From contig NZ_ATZA01000029.1 in the NCBI RefSeq assembly GCF_000427965.1, positions 1 through 36,795 of the forward strand: a stretch of DNA of 36,795 nt, given 5' to 3'. The notes beneath the pieces were generated by a model. That model was not told the DNA's origin. It ran no database searches and saw only the letters and a list, made by a program, of their open reading frames with translations. Position numbers and translations under genes: made by a program. This document shows positions 14,829 to 23,152 of the stretch, one piece after another (the first letter of the stretch is position 1; each line of letters opens with the position of its first letter). Source of the stretch: Olivibacter sitiensis DSM 17696. GTDB lineage: Bacteria; Bacteroidota; Bacteroidia; Sphingobacteriales; Sphingobacteriaceae.

Positions 14829-15320
14829 ATGCAAGCAAACGACAAATCAATAAGGGCACAATCTGATTTACAATGGGTGGAGCGTGTATCCAAGTTGATG
14901 GATACACAATTTCGAATAGGGAATTTCCGTTTTGGACTGGATCCATTGATCAATTTAATGCCTTTTCTGGGCGATATGGCCGGTGCTTTTATCTCCATTC
15001 TATTGGTATATGTGATGGCTCGTAATGGAGTGAGCCGCAAAGTGGTCATTCTCATGTTATTGAACGTATTGGTCGATGCCGTGCTGGGGGCTATTCCTTT
15101 TATAGGTTGGGCAGCTGATTTTGTTTATAAGGCCAATGCAAAGAACGTCAGGCTTTTGCATGAGCATTATTACGAAAACAAGCATCAGGGTAAGGGAACA
15201 GGGATTTTGATCGCGATTTTTATCGTTTTTCTTCTTATCCTGCTTTTGATTTTCGGATTGTTATGGATGGTGACGTTTTGGTTGATTGATTTCATTAGCG
15301 GACGAGCATTGATTTATTGA
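14829..15320 (+). CDS. DUF4112 membrane protein
   Basis: This 163-residue protein matches the DUF4112 family, whose function is not known to me. The family hallmark is visible: FGLDPLINLMPFLGDMAGA (residues about 34-52), with a second related segment AVLGAIPFIGWAADFVYKAN (about 87-106). Both look like short re-entrant or amphipathic segments around conserved Pro, Gly and Asp. Hydrophobic helices occur at about 49-64, 72-86 and 119-145, so it is an inner membrane protein. It starts 22 bases after a -7 box and is followed after 36 bases by the NAD(P)H-hydrate repair gene, possibly on the same transcript. Confidence 0.85.
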   Translation: MQANDKSIRAQSDLQWVERVSKLMDTQFRIGNFRFGLDPLINLMPFLGDMAGAFISILLVYVMARNGVSRKVVILMLLNVLVDAVLGAIPFIGWAADFVYKANAKNVRLLHEHYYENKHQGKGTGILIAIFIVFLLILLLIFGLLWMVTFWLIDFISGRALIY

Positions 15321-15356
15321 TAGAGACAATTATATGTCTCCACATCCTTTTATATT

Positions 15357-16862
15357 ATGTTGAATATTCTTACAACGCAGCAAATGCGCGATACGGATCG
15401 GTACACTATTGCACATACTCCTATATCCTCCTTGGACTTGATGGAACGTGCCGCAGCGGCATTTGTGAGGAAGTTTGTCGAATTGTATCCAGACCGCAAT
15501 CAGGCCATTTTGGTATGCTGCGGCACAGGCAATAACGGTGGTGACGGATTGGCGATAGCCCGTTTGCTACATGAACGGCATTACGACCATATCCGTATAT
15601 GGGTAGCCCATTTTTCGGATAGCGAGAGCAATGATTTCAGAAGCAATTTAAAGAAATTGGCCTATACCTTCATTCCTGTGGAGATTTTCGTACATGCCGA
15701 TGAGCTGCCACGTATCACGGAACATATCGTCATAGATGCCCTGCTTGGATCGGGTCTCAATAAGCCTTTGGAAGGACTTTGGTTGGCACTGGCGAAGCAT
15801 ATCAATGAGGCAAATAGACCAGTTATAGCGGTAGATATGCCCACTGGCTTGTCGGCCGATGGGAAGATATACAAGGACTGGGAATGCCTAAGTGCAAAAG
15901 ATACCATTAGTTTTCAGAGGCCCAAGCTGTCTTTTTTCTTTCCGGAATCCGTACATGCTTCCCGTTTTTTCCATGTGGTGGATATTGGCTTGGACGAGGA
16001 TTATATGAGTGGGCTTGAAAGTGACTATTATTTGTTTGAGGAGGTGGATGCGCTGACTACGATAAAGGAAAGACTGCCTTTCTCCCATAAGGGAACTTAT
16101 GGTCACGCCCTGGTGATAGCCGGCAGCGCCAGAACCATGGGAGCGGCATTGATCTGTGCGGAGGCATGCTTGCGCACAGGGGCAGGACTTACCACCGCGT
16201 GTATACCCGCCAGTGGCCTAATAGCCTTAAATGCCAGGCTACCGGAGGTAATGGCGCTAGAGAGAGATAAATTAATAGAGAGTGAACTGCCTTACCAGGC
16301 AATTGCCTTTGGACCGGGCATAGGAACGGATGAAGAGAATAAGCACTTGCTGTTTCATATATTGCAGGAGTGCAAGAATGCCCTGGTATTGGATGCAGAT
16401 GCACTTAATATTCTGGCTGCCGACCCAAACTGGAAGGAACGGGTGCCGGCTGGCACGATAATCACACCTCATATGAAAGAATTTGATCGGCTATTTGGCC
16501 AATCTGAAAGTTGGTACGAACGCGTACAAAAGGCAAAGCACGCAGCGACTGAATGGAAGCTGGTCGTTGTACTTAAAAACCAGTACACATTCGTTGCCCT
16601 GCCAGACGGCAGGGTGATTATCAATACCACAGGTAATCCCGGAATGGCAAGTGGCGGGATGGGCGACGCGCTGACCGGCGTCATTGTTTCATTACTGGCG
16701 CAGGGATACGACTCTAAAGAGGCTGCCATGCTGGGGGTGTACCTGCATGGTAAGGCAGGAGATGAGTGGGCGAAGGATGGGTATGCCTTGATACATGCCA
16801 CGCAATTGATACAGAAGATACCAATGCTTTTGCAGGCTAGTTGTAGCTTGTGCAAAAAATAA
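15357..16862 (+). CDS. nnr: Bifunctional NAD(P)H-hydrate epimerase / ADP-dependent dehydratase
   Basis: This cytosolic repair enzyme converts damaged NADHX and NADPHX back to NAD(P)H. The N-terminal YjeF_N epimerase domain (about 1-210) shows MRDTDRYTI, SLDLMERAAAAF and the loop CCGTGNNGGDGLAIARLL. The C-terminal kinase-like dehydratase domain (about 230-495) shows KGTYGHALVIAGSARTMGAA, AIAFGPGIGTD, LDADALNILA, TPHMKEFDRL and NTTGNPGMASGGMGDALTGV, where the Asp is the catalytic base. The fused length of 501 residues is normal. The ATG lies 36 bases after the DUF4112 stop. It is a housekeeping gene with no special context. Confidence 0.95.
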   Translation: MLNILTTQQMRDTDRYTIAHTPISSLDLMERAAAAFVRKFVELYPDRNQAILVCCGTGNNGGDGLAIARLLHERHYDHIRIWVAHFSDSESNDFRSNLKKLAYTFIPVEIFVHADELPRITEHIVIDALLGSGLNKPLEGLWLALAKHINEANRPVIAVDMPTGLSADGKIYKDWECLSAKDTISFQRPKLSFFFPESVHASRFFHVVDIGLDEDYMSGLESDYYLFEEVDALTTIKERLPFSHKGTYGHALVIAGSARTMGAALICAEACLRTGAGLTTACIPASGLIALNARLPEVMALERDKLIESELPYQAIAFGPGIGTDEENKHLLFHILQECKNALVLDADALNILAADPNWKERVPAGTIITPHMKEFDRLFGQSESWYERVQKAKHAATEWKLVVVLKNQYTFVALPDGRVIINTTGNPGMASGGMGDALTGVIVSLLAQGYDSKEAAMLGVYLHGKAGDEWAKDGYALIHATQLIQKIPMLLQASCSLCKK

Positions 16863-16905
16863 AGCGAAGTCTGAAGATTCTGGTACCCGATATGGTAATA
16901 ATGGT

Positions 16906-16945
16906 ATATATACTTGTTTTGACATGTCCATTTTCAAGTATATAT
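16906..16945. repeat. Inverted repeat after nnr
   Basis: ATATATACTTG (16906-16916) and CAAGTATATAT (16935-16945) are perfect 11-bp arms around an 18-base loop. The loop itself holds the palindrome GACATGTC flanked by T runs. It lies 43 bases after the nnr stop. It could be an inefficient terminator or a protein-binding site. Confidence 0.7.
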
Positions 16946-17065
16946 TCGACAATCCAGCTAAATGAATTTAAAATATATCCTTTAAGGTAATAAACAACCA
17001 GTTTAACTAGCTTATGCTTGTCCGCTTCATCACTATTGTTTATGTAGGTATAAAAGATTCATCGG

Positions 17066-17081
17066 ATAAGAATATTCTTAT
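17066..17081. repeat. 16-bp perfect palindrome
   Basis: ATAAGAATATTCTTAT is its own reverse complement. It lies about 200 bases upstream of the ssb start. It has the size of a dimeric repressor operator, but no cognate regulator is encoded nearby. Confidence 0.7.
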
Positions 17082-17147
17082 GTTTAACTAATTTTAGGCT
17101 TTAAGCAGCTATAAAACTCACTAATTCCTTGTTGTAGCCGATTATAA

Positions 17148-17183
17148 ACGGATATAAACGTTTATATCCGTAAATATCCGTTT
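17148..17183. promoter_or_regulatory. 24-bp palindrome plus extra half-site, candidate operator of ssb
   Basis: ACGGATATAAAC at 17148-17159 is followed directly by its exact complement GTTTATATCCGT (17160-17171), a perfect 24-bp palindrome. A further half-site ATATCCGTTT (17174-17183) repeats the right arm and is the inverse of AAACGGATAT at 17146-17155. Three ATATCCG-type sites in 38 bases suggest cooperative binding of a regulator upstream of ssb. The regulator is unknown. Confidence 0.6.
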
Positions 17184-17282
17184 AATATACGACTAATTTT
17201 TTTAGTAAGACTCATCTTTGCATCGTCGGCATTAAGGGAAAAGCCGTTCGTTAAATATGTTTTACTTTTAAATTTTTTAGTC

Positions 17283-17633
17283 ATGAACAAAGCAATCAAA
17301 AACAGTGTACAATTAATCGGTTTTTTGGGTAGCGATCCAGAAGTACGCACATTCGGTGAGAACAAGAAAATGGCAAGAGTATCCATCGCTACCCGCGATA
17401 TCTATAAGAATAAATTGGGAGAGTGGCATACAGAGACACAGTGGCACAACCTAATATTCTGGGGTAAGAAAGCGATAGAAGCAGAGAAAGCACTGGTAAA
17501 AGGATTGGAAATAGCCGTCATGGGAAGATTGGTCAATAGGTCCTATATGGATAAGGAAGGTGTAACGCGTTTTGTTTCGGAGGTCGTGGTGGGTGAAATG
17601 GAAATCATCGTGAAGGAAAGCAAGGCGAGTTAG
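17283..17633 (+). CDS. ssb: Single-stranded DNA-binding protein, short form
   Basis: This 116-residue protein has one OB fold typical of bacterial SSB: VQLIGFLGSDPEVRTF, ARVSIATRD, the aromatic contacts in TETQWHNLIFWGKKA, and VMGRLVNRSYMDKEGV. It would bind ssDNA as a tetramer. It ends soon after the OB domain with MEIIVKESKAS, so both the flexible tail and the acidic DDDIPF-like tip that binds partner proteins are missing. It may therefore be an accessory SSB, with a full-length copy elsewhere; that is inferred. It is alone, with inverted repeats upstream and a bidirectional terminator downstream. Confidence 0.9.
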   Translation: MNKAIKNSVQLIGFLGSDPEVRTFGENKKMARVSIATRDIYKNKLGEWHTETQWHNLIFWGKKAIEAEKALVKGLEIAVMGRLVNRSYMDKEGVTRFVSEVVVGEMEIIVKESKAS

Positions 17634-17682
17634 TTCGTTGGTTGATTGGTCATTAGTTGGTTGGTCAATCGGTAGATTTGGT
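17634..17682 (+). repeat. Low-complexity TTGG/TTGA repeat after ssb
   Basis: Between the ssb stop and the terminator lies a run of near-tetrameric units: TTGG, TTGA, TTGG, TCAT, TAG, TTGG, TTGG, TCAA. The unit length is not strict. It resembles simple-sequence drift and differs from the heptad families elsewhere in this window. Confidence 0.5.
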
Positions 17683-17794
17683 CGCTTACTAGGTGCCGCT
17701 TTCCGAAACAAAGCTCTTTTTTGGCGTAACATGTAGCGTCAGTTTGGCTATTTCAATGGAAAAGCGAGTGTAAATGTCTGACGTATAAAAAAGC

Positions 17795-17827
17795 AAAGGC
17801 CCGTACCTTTTCGGTACGGGCCTTTTT
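17795..17827. terminator. Bidirectional terminator between ssb and clpB
   Basis: AAAGGCCCGTACC (17795-17807) and GGTACGGGCCTTT (17813-17825) pair perfectly over 13 bp with a 5-base loop. A T run follows on the plus strand, and TTTGCTTTTTT follows on the minus strand. It can therefore end both ssb and clpB. Confidence 0.93.
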
Positions 17828-17869
17828 ACTATAACTATCTAAGCAGTATATTAAGGTTTCAAAACATTC

Positions 17870-20482
17870 TTAGGCATGTTCTTCTTCCTCTTTTCGATTG
17901 AGGAATACAAACTTATTGTCAAATACATCAAGCTTGATCTTGCTGTCTTTATCCACCTTGCCTGCAAGGATTTCCTTTGACAATTCATTCAAGATGCGTT
18001 TTTGGATAACCCTTTTCAGCGGTCTGGCGCCAAATTGTGGGTCGTAGCCCAATTGAGCTAGCCAATCCAAAGCTTCTTCTGACGCTTCGAGCGTAATGCC
18101 CATTTCTGCCAACTGATTTTGAACGCTATGGAATTGCAATCTGACAATGTCGTGTATTTCGTCCCTGCTAAGTGGCGTAAACATGATCACTTCATCAATA
18201 CGGTTCAAGAACTCTGGCCGAATGGATTTTTTCAATAATTCGAATACCTCGGCTTTTGTCTTGGCAATGACGCTCTCCTTGTTGTTCTCATTTAGTTCAG
18301 CAAAGTTTTCCTGAATAAGGTGTGAACCGATATTGGAAGTCATGATAATGATGGTGTTCTTAAAGTTCACTACCCGACCTTTATTGTCCGTCAAGTGACC
18401 GTCGTCCAGTACCTGCAGGAGGATGTTGAACACATCTGGATGCGCTTTTTCAATTTCATCTAGCAATACCACGGAATAGGGACGCCTACGAACAGCTTCT
18501 GTCAACTGACCACCTTCATCGTAGCCCACATATCCTGGAGGCGCACCGATAAGGCGCGATACAGCGTGCCGTTCTTGGTACTCACTCATATCTATACGTA
18601 CCATGGATTGCTCGTCATTGAAGAGAAATTCTGCCAAGGCCTTTGCCAATTCAGTTTTACCTACACCAGTAGTTCCCAGGAAGATGAAGGAACCGATGGG
18701 CCTACGTTTGTCGCTCAAGCCCGCACGGGAACGCCTGATGGCATCCGAAATGGCCTCGATGGCTTCAGATTGCCCTGCTACGCGTTTGTGCAATTCCTCT
18801 TCCAAATGCAGGAGCTTCTCGCGCTCACTTTGCACCATTTTATTTACGGGAATGCCTGTCCAGCGAGATACCACATCGGCGATATCCTCAGCTGTTACTT
18901 CCTCTTTCAGCATACGGCCTTCGCCTTGCTTGCTTTCCAGTTCCTTTTTGAGCTTTTCTACTTCGTCTTGGGCTTCCTTGATGCGGCCATAGCGTATCTC
19001 AGCTACCTTGCCGTAGTCGCCCGAGCGTTCGGCCTGTTCGGCTTCGAGCTTGTAGTTCTCTATTTGTTCCACTTGGTGGTTCAGCTTGTCTACCAGTGAC
19101 TTCTCGCTTTGCCATGCGGCACGCAAGGAGTCACGTTTGGAAGCCAAATTGGCGATCTCACGACTGAGCTCTTCTACCTTGTGTTGGTCTTTTTCCCGTT
19201 TTATGGCCTCCCGTTCGATTTCCATCTGCATGATTTTGCGTTCGATTTCATCGACTTCTTCTGGCACGGAGTCCATCTCCAAGCGCAGCTTGGAAGCAGC
19301 TTCATCCATCAGGTCGATGGCCTTGTCTGGCAAGAAACGATCTGCAATGTAACGTTGCGACAATTCCACGGCAGCGATGATGGCTTCGTCCTTGATGCGG
19401 ACCTTATGGTGCGTTTCGTACCTTTCCTTGATACCACGCAAGATGGAGATGGCATCTTGGGTGTCTGGTTCATCCACCATGACCTTTTGGAAACGCCTTT
19501 CCAGCGCTTTGTCTTTTTCAAAATATTTCTGGAACTCGTTGAGCGTAGTGGCACCAATAGCCCTCAGTTCGCCCCTAGCTAGGGCAGGCTTCAAGATATT
19601 GGCCGCATCCATGGCGCCTTCGCCACCGCCGGCCCCCACGAGCGTGTGTATCTCGTCAATGAAAAGGATGATCTCTCCGTCGCTGTCCGTCACCTCTTTC
19701 ACCACGGCTTTCAGCCTTTCTTCAAACTCACCCTTGTATTTCGCTCCAGCAATCAATGCACCCATATCCAATGAGTAGACCGTTTTGGTCTTCAGGTTTT
19801 CGGGGACATCTTTTTTGATGATCCGGTGCGCAATGCCTTCTGCGATGGCCGTTTTACCCACACCTGGTTCGCCTACCAATATGGGGTTGTTCTTGGTACG
19901 TCGGGAAAGGATCTGGATAACACGCCTGATCTCTTCATCACGGCCTATGACGGGATCCAGTTTGCCCGATTCGGCAGCCTCATTGAGGTTGCGTGCGTAT
20001 TTGTTCAAGGCATTATAGGTGGCTTCGGCATTTTGATCGGTCACCCGATTGTTGCCCCGAAGCTCTGTAATGGCCTTTTTTAGATCTTTTTCGTTCACGC
20101 CTTGATCTTTTAGTAGAGAAGACGTTTTATCACCTACGGCCAATAGGCCCAAAAGCAGGTGTTCCACGGATACAAACTCGTCCTTGAACTCTTTCAAATA
20201 GCCGGTTGCCTTTTGCAGGGCGGTGTTGGCATTGTTGGAAAGATAGATGTTGCTACCACTGACTTTTGGGAAAGAGTTGATTTCCTGATCCAAGCTGTCG
20301 TTCAGGTGGTTGATGTTTACATTGAGTTTTTTTAGCAGATGGTTTATGACATTCTCGTCAACCAATAGTAGCGCTTTTAAGAGATGCGCCGTCTCTATAG
20401 CCTGTTGCTGGTTGCCGCTGGCTATTTCGGAAGCTTTCTGCACGGCTTCCTGGGCTTTGATGGTAAAGTTGTTAAAATTCAT
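17870..20482 (-). CDS. clpB: ATP-dependent chaperone ClpB
   Basis: ClpB is a cytosolic hexameric AAA+ disaggregase that rescues aggregated proteins together with DnaK. The 870 residues show the full layout: Clp_N repeats (1-145), first AAA+ module with Walker A GEPGVGKT (204-211) and Walker [16 protein letters not shown], the long coiled-coil middle domain (about 410-525), second AAA+ module with [14 protein letters not shown] and [16 protein letters not shown], then the D2 small domain with [10 protein letters not shown]. The middle domain and the absence of an IGF loop separate it from ClpA and ClpX. I found no CIRCE element or clear TAnnTTTG promoter in the 400 bases upstream, so its heat-shock control is not explained. 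Confidence 0.97.
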   Translation of the reverse strand: MNFNNFTIKAQEAVQKASEIASGNQQQAIETAHLLKALLLVDENVINHLLKKLNVNINHLNDSLDQEINSFPKVSGSNIYLSNNANTALQKATGYLKEFKDEFVSVEHLLLGLLAVGDKTSSLLKDQGVNEKDLKKAITELRGNNRVTDQNAEATYNALNKYARNLNEAAESGKLDPVIGRDEEIRRVIQILSRRTKNNPILVGEPGVGKTAIAEGIAHRIIKKDVPENLKTKTVYSLDMGALIAGAKYKGEFEERLKAVVKEVTDSDGEIILFIDEIHTLVGAGGGEGAMDAANILKPALARGELRAIGATTLNEFQKYFEKDKALERRFQKVMVDEPDTQDAISILRGIKERYETHHKVRIKDEAIIAAVELSQRYIADRFLPDKAIDLMDEAASKLRLEMDSVPEEVDEIERKIMQMEIEREAIKREKDQHKVEELSREIANLASKRDSLRAAWQSEKSLVDKLNHQVEQIENYKLEAEQAERSGDYGKVAEIRYGRIKEAQDEVEKLKKELESKQGEGRMLKEEVTAEDIADVVSRWTGIPVNKMVQSEREKLLHLEEELHKRVAGQSEAIEAISDAIRRSRAGLSDKRRPIGSFIFLGTTGVGKTELAKALAEFLFNDEQSMVRIDMSEYQERHAVSRLIGAPPGYVGYDEGGQLTEAVRRRPYSVVLLDEIEKAHPDVFNILLQVLDDGHLTDNKGRVVNFKNTIIIMTSNIGSHLIQENFAELNENNKESVIAKTKAEVFELLKKSIRPEFLNRIDEVIMFTPLSRDEIHDIVRLQFHSVQNQLAEMGITLEASEEALDWLAQLGYDPQFGARPLKRVIQKRILNELSKEILAGKVDKDSKIKLDVFDNKFVFLNRKEEEEHA

Positions 20483-20879
20483 GCCTTTTATATTTTAGAG
20501 CATTTCGGTATTGGCCTAAAAGGTCTTTTCGATATTAGGAATACCTTAAAACGTCCCTTTTTGTTTTTGGTTATTTCTTCTAATTTTTGATTTATCATAT
20601 CAATAAAAAGGCCACCAATAGAAATGAGAGGAAAAGTGACAAAATGGCGTTAAATGATAAAAAGGGGTGAAAAATTGACATTTGTTGCTTCTGGGATTTT
20701 CTGATCGAAGGCGACTGCGTTTGTCTCCACGTTGTTTAATCTTTGAAATTGAATTTGGAGAAATATATCGTTTACTCAGATGAACTAAGAGTACAACAAG
20801 GCTATGCTATTGCGAAAGAAAGGGAACGTATAGCCCTGGTTTTTTTTGGGGAAAGGGGTGGGAGCATTCGCTCCCTTGG
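20483..20879. other. 397-bp gap upstream of clpB
   Basis: No convincing gene is present. A 42-codon plus-strand frame ends at TAA 20880-20882 and begins only at TTG codons after a stop, so it is not called. The clpB promoter must lie here, but no consensus box is visible. A small hairpin sits at its right end (20860-20875). Confidence 0.5.
20860..20875 (-). terminator. Possible terminator hairpin after the SRPBCC gene
   Basis: On the minus strand, GGGAGC-GAAT-GCTCCC lies 4 bases after the stop of the SRPBCC gene. The stem is only 6 bp and no T run follows directly, so the call is weak. Confidence 0.35.
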
Positions 20880-21284
20880 TTAATTTTTTTCCAATACTTT
20901 CTTCAACTCACCGGTTTCATGGTCTACCAGCTTTTGTAGCGGACCGCTGGCCAACATCTTCATCATCATGTTAAGATCGGCCTTGATGCGATAGGTCGCC
21001 TCTGTTTGGTTTTCGCCTTTGGTGTTGACCTCCCATTCTAGGCTCACGTCAAAAGGCGCTTTTTCGGCAGGTATAAAGATGATGCTGCTGTTTTCCGTAC
21101 GTTGATCCACTTTCAATGTCAGCTTTGCCATATTTTTTATGGTAAAGCTGGCTTCATCCGTGGTGGAAGACCAATTGTACACATTGTCTGGCATAAGCTG
21201 CTCGTGGTTATTGCAGTCGGCCAAGAATTGATAAACTTTTTCCACGGGAAGATTTATCACCGCTTTGCTTTCGATAATAGTCAT
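20880..21284 (-). CDS. SRPBCC family protein (START/Bet v1-like)
   Basis: This 134-residue protein has the pattern of the SRPBCC superfamily, a helix-grip fold with a deep hydrophobic pocket: it opens with ESKAVINLPVEKVYQFLADC, typical of polyketide cyclase/dehydrase-like members, and ends with a long amphipathic helix (GPLQKLVDHETGELKKVL). The ligand cannot be told. It starts 22 bases after the pyrE stop on the same strand and is probably co-transcribed with pyrE, although no link to pyrimidine synthesis is evident. Confidence 0.8.
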   Translation of the reverse strand: MTIIESKAVINLPVEKVYQFLADCNNHEQLMPDNVYNWSSTTDEASFTIKNMAKLTLKVDQRTENSSIIFIPAEKAPFDVSLEWEVNTKGENQTEATYRIKADLNMMMKMLASGPLQKLVDHETGELKKVLEKN

Positions 21285-21306
21285 AATTTTGGTGTCAAAT
21301 GGTTTT

Positions 21307-21957
21307 TTAGTCCTTCGTCGTCATCCAATTGGCCGGATCCCGGCGCCACTCGCGCAAGAGGTCCTCCTCTTCGTGCGTGATGTCGTTATGCTCGGCCGCA
21401 TATTTGATCAAGGCGTTGTAGTTGGACAAGGTGGCATATCGGCATTTGGCTTCCTTGAAGTTGGCCTCGGCCACATCAAAACCATAGCTGAAGATAGCAA
21501 CCAGGCCTACCACGTCGCAGCCAGCCTCGCGAAGGGCCTCAACGGCCTTGAGGCTGCTCTTGCCCGTAGAGATAAGGTCTTCCACTACCACTACACGTTG
21601 GCCGCTTATGACGTCGCCCTCAATCAAGTTCTGCCTGCCATGATCCTTGGCGCTGGAGCGCACGTATACGAAAGGCAGCCCCAAATCTTGGGCTACCAAC
21701 ACCCCTTGTGGGATGCCGGCAGTAGCTACGCCAGCAATCATCGCGACCGAACCAAACTCTTCTTGAATGAGGCTAGAAAGCTTTTGACGGATGTATGTTC
21801 TTACGGTAGGATGTGATAAGGTAATGCGATTATCACAATAAATTGGCGATTTCCATCCCGATGCCCAAGTAAAGGGTTTTGATGGTTGTAATTTAATTGC
21901 TTTTATTTGCAGAAGAAATTCAGCAACTTTTTGTTCAATCTCACTTTTGTGATCCAT
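21307..21957 (-). CDS. pyrE: Orotate phosphoribosyltransferase
   Basis: PyrE joins orotate and PRPP to make orotidine monophosphate in de novo pyrimidine synthesis, in the cytosol. The PRPP-binding signature VVVVEDLISTGKSS is intact, as are FTWASGWKSPIYCDNR and the loop YVRSSAKDHGRQN, with the catalytic Lys and His. The length of 216 residues is usual. The start codon (21957-21955) overlaps the start codon of the divergent NUDIX gene (21956-21958) by two bases. On the minus strand, TAAATTTG at 21969-21962 is a perfect -7 box only 4 bases before the ATG, so the transcript may be leaderless. The SRPBCC gene follows. Confidence 0.95.
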   Translation of the reverse strand: MDHKSEIEQKVAEFLLQIKAIKLQPSKPFTWASGWKSPIYCDNRITLSHPTVRTYIRQKLSSLIQEEFGSVAMIAGVATAGIPQGVLVAQDLGLPFVYVRSSAKDHGRQNLIEGDVISGQRVVVVEDLISTGKSSLKAVEALREAGCDVVGLVAIFSYGFDVAEANFKEAKCRYATLSNYNALIKYAAEHNDITHEEEDLLREWRRDPANWMTTKD

Positions 21958-22573
21958 GGCGCAAATTTATAAAATTTATATGAACGATTCGGTCCTCATT
22001 TTGGCCGATTTTGACTATCCCGAAAAGATAATTGTTCAAAATATTGATAGTGAGCTTTTTGATTTTAATGCCCTATGGGCATTAGTGAAAAAAAATCCTG
22101 CACCGTTAAATTATTTGATCAGGGTAGATGACCCCAAGTCCTATTTTAAAGAGTTGTTGAGCAAACAGCCCCTGATAAAGGCGGCAGGTGGCTTGGTACG
22201 AAACGGCCGTGGAGATTTCCTTTTTATTTATCGTCTCGGGAAATGGGACCTACCCAAAGGTAAACTGGAAGAGGGGGAGAAAATGCGTGAGACGGCTGTA
22301 CGTGAAGTAGAAGAGGAATGCGGCATTGCCGTTGACTACCTCGGACCGAAAATTATATCTGGCTATCACGTTTATGAAATCAAAGGCAAGATGGTGGTCA
22401 AGAAAACCAATTGGTATGAAATGGCCGTAAACAAAGTGCCCAAACTAAAACCGCAACTGAGCGAGGACATCACAAAGGCAAGGTGGATACCAGCCGAGGG
22501 TATTGGCAGCGTGATGACGGATACCTACCCGCTGATAAAGGATATTGTCAACGTATACCAAAGAAGAGCTTAG
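21956..22573 (+). CDS. NUDIX hydrolase
   Basis: This 205-residue enzyme hydrolyses a nucleoside diphosphate linked to another group; the exact substrate is unknown. The Nudix box is perfect: GKLEEGEKMRETAVREVEEECGI (residues about 103-125) fits G-x5-E-x7-REUxEExGU. An N-terminal domain of about 75 residues precedes the hydrolase core, as in some Bacteroidota members. The ATG at 21956 overlaps the pyrE start on the other strand; a second ATG at 21980 would remove the overlap but also the start of the first beta strand (QIYKIY). Its stop overlaps the coaD stop by 4 bases, so it touches opposite-strand genes at both ends. Confidence 0.9.
   Translation: MAQIYKIYMNDSVLILADFDYPEKIIVQNIDSELFDFNALWALVKKNPAPLNYLIRVDDPKSYFKELLSKQPLIKAAGGLVRNGRGDFLFIYRLGKWDLPKGKLEEGEKMRETAVREVEEECGIAVDYLGPKIISGYHVYEIKGKMVVKKTNWYEMAVNKVPKLKPQLSEDITKARWIPAEGIGSVMTDTYPLIKDIVNVYQRRA
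21962..21969 (-). promoter_or_regulatory. -7 box of pyrE, against the start codon
   Basis: Read on the minus strand this is TAAATTTG, a full match to TAnnTTTG, ending 4 bases before the pyrE ATG. It lies inside the NUDIX coding sequence. No TTTG is seen at -33. Confidence 0.45.
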
Positions 22574-23049
22574 GTTTTCTGTATGTATTCTAGCACCTCT
22601 TTGGGAACCAGGTGAGATACATCCCCATTGTTCTTGAGTATGTCTCTCACGATGGTGGAACTAATGTGTCCGTATCCGGGGCTGCTAAGCAGGAAGATAG
22701 ATTCTATTTCATTGTCTAGCTGCAAATTGTTCTGCGCAATGGCATTTTCAAACTCAAAATCATTTGTGTTGCGCATGCCGCGCAGTATATATTTGGCGTT
22801 TTTTTCTTTCGCATAGTGTACCGTTAGCCCACTATATGTTTCCACATGTATGCTCGGATGATTTGCAAATATGCGCTTCAGCATTAATAAACGGTCGTCG
22901 ATGGAAAAAAAAGGCGATTTGGAACTATTTGTTCCTATAGATACATAGATATGGTCAAATAATGGAACGGCCCTGTTTAGCAGCTCAAAATGAGCCAGGG
23001 TTAACGGATCGAATGAGCCCGGAAAGATAGCGATTCGCTTTTGTGACAT
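22570..23049 (-). CDS. coaD: Phosphopantetheine adenylyltransferase
   Basis: CoaD makes dephospho-CoA from 4'-phosphopantetheine and ATP, the fourth step of CoA synthesis, in the cytosol. The family motifs are present: FPGSFDPLTLAHFELLNRA (an HxGH-type nucleotidyl transfer site, here TLAH), YILRGMRNTNDFEFE, and the C-terminal ISSTIVRDI. At 159 residues it is of normal length. The start is placed at ATG 23049, because the frame upstream offers only TTG at 23055. A TACCTTTG box (minus strand, 23060-23053) ends 3 bases before the ATG. Its stop overlaps that of the convergent NUDIX gene (22570-22573). Confidence 0.95.
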   Translation of the reverse strand: MSQKRIAIFPGSFDPLTLAHFELLNRAVPLFDHIYVSIGTNSSKSPFFSIDDRLLMLKRIFANHPSIHVETYSGLTVHYAKEKNAKYILRGMRNTNDFEFENAIAQNNLQLDNEIESIFLLSSPGYGHISSTIVRDILKNNGDVSHLVPKEVLEYIQKT

Positions 23050-23052
23050 ATT

Positions 23053-23060
23053 CAAAGGTA
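23053..23060 (-). promoter_or_regulatory. -7 box of coaD, against the start codon
   Basis: On the minus strand this is TACCTTTG, a full -7 match, 3 bases before the coaD ATG. The same octamer occurs upstream of sprE (36393-36400). No TTTG lies at -33; the heptad repeats occupy that region. Confidence 0.4.
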
Positions 23061-23073
23061 ATCAATTTAATGT

Positions 23074-23111
23074 TTAGTAGGTAGTATTTAGACGTGAGAC
23101 GTGAGATATCG
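23074..23111 (+). repeat. Imperfect 7-bp tandem repeats (GACGTGA type), copy B
   Basis: The units TTAGTAG and GTAGTAT lead into GACGTGA (23091-23097), GACGTGA (23098-23104) and GATATCG (23105-23111). The core equals that of copies A (9118) and C (36632). It fills most of the gap between coaD and rsmD. Confidence 0.75.
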
Positions 23112-23152
23112 GGCTAGAAGTTGATTGCTGACGGCTAAAAGCAATATTCCAT

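Larger units (their letters stand above)
16863..17282. other. 420-bp A+T-rich gap with three inverted repeats upstream of ssb
   Basis: No gene is visible here. Apart from the inverted repeats listed separately (16906-16945, 17066-17081 and 17148-17183), I see a weak -7-like CATCTTTG at 17213-17220, 63 bases before the ssb ATG. The palindromes end 30-40 bases before that box, a reasonable place for an operator. Confidence 0.6.

Noticed and set aside
17148-17183. XerCD dif site or a phage attachment site
   Set aside because: The arms do not resemble the XerC/XerD half-sites I know, and no integrase or tRNA gene lies close.
20757-20882. A 42-codon plus-strand frame between clpB and the SRPBCC gene, with a protein-like stretch SDELRVQQGYAIAKERERIA
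   Set aside because: It has no ATG, only TTG codons after an upstream stop, and ends over the stop region of the SRPBCC gene. I could not link it to any family.
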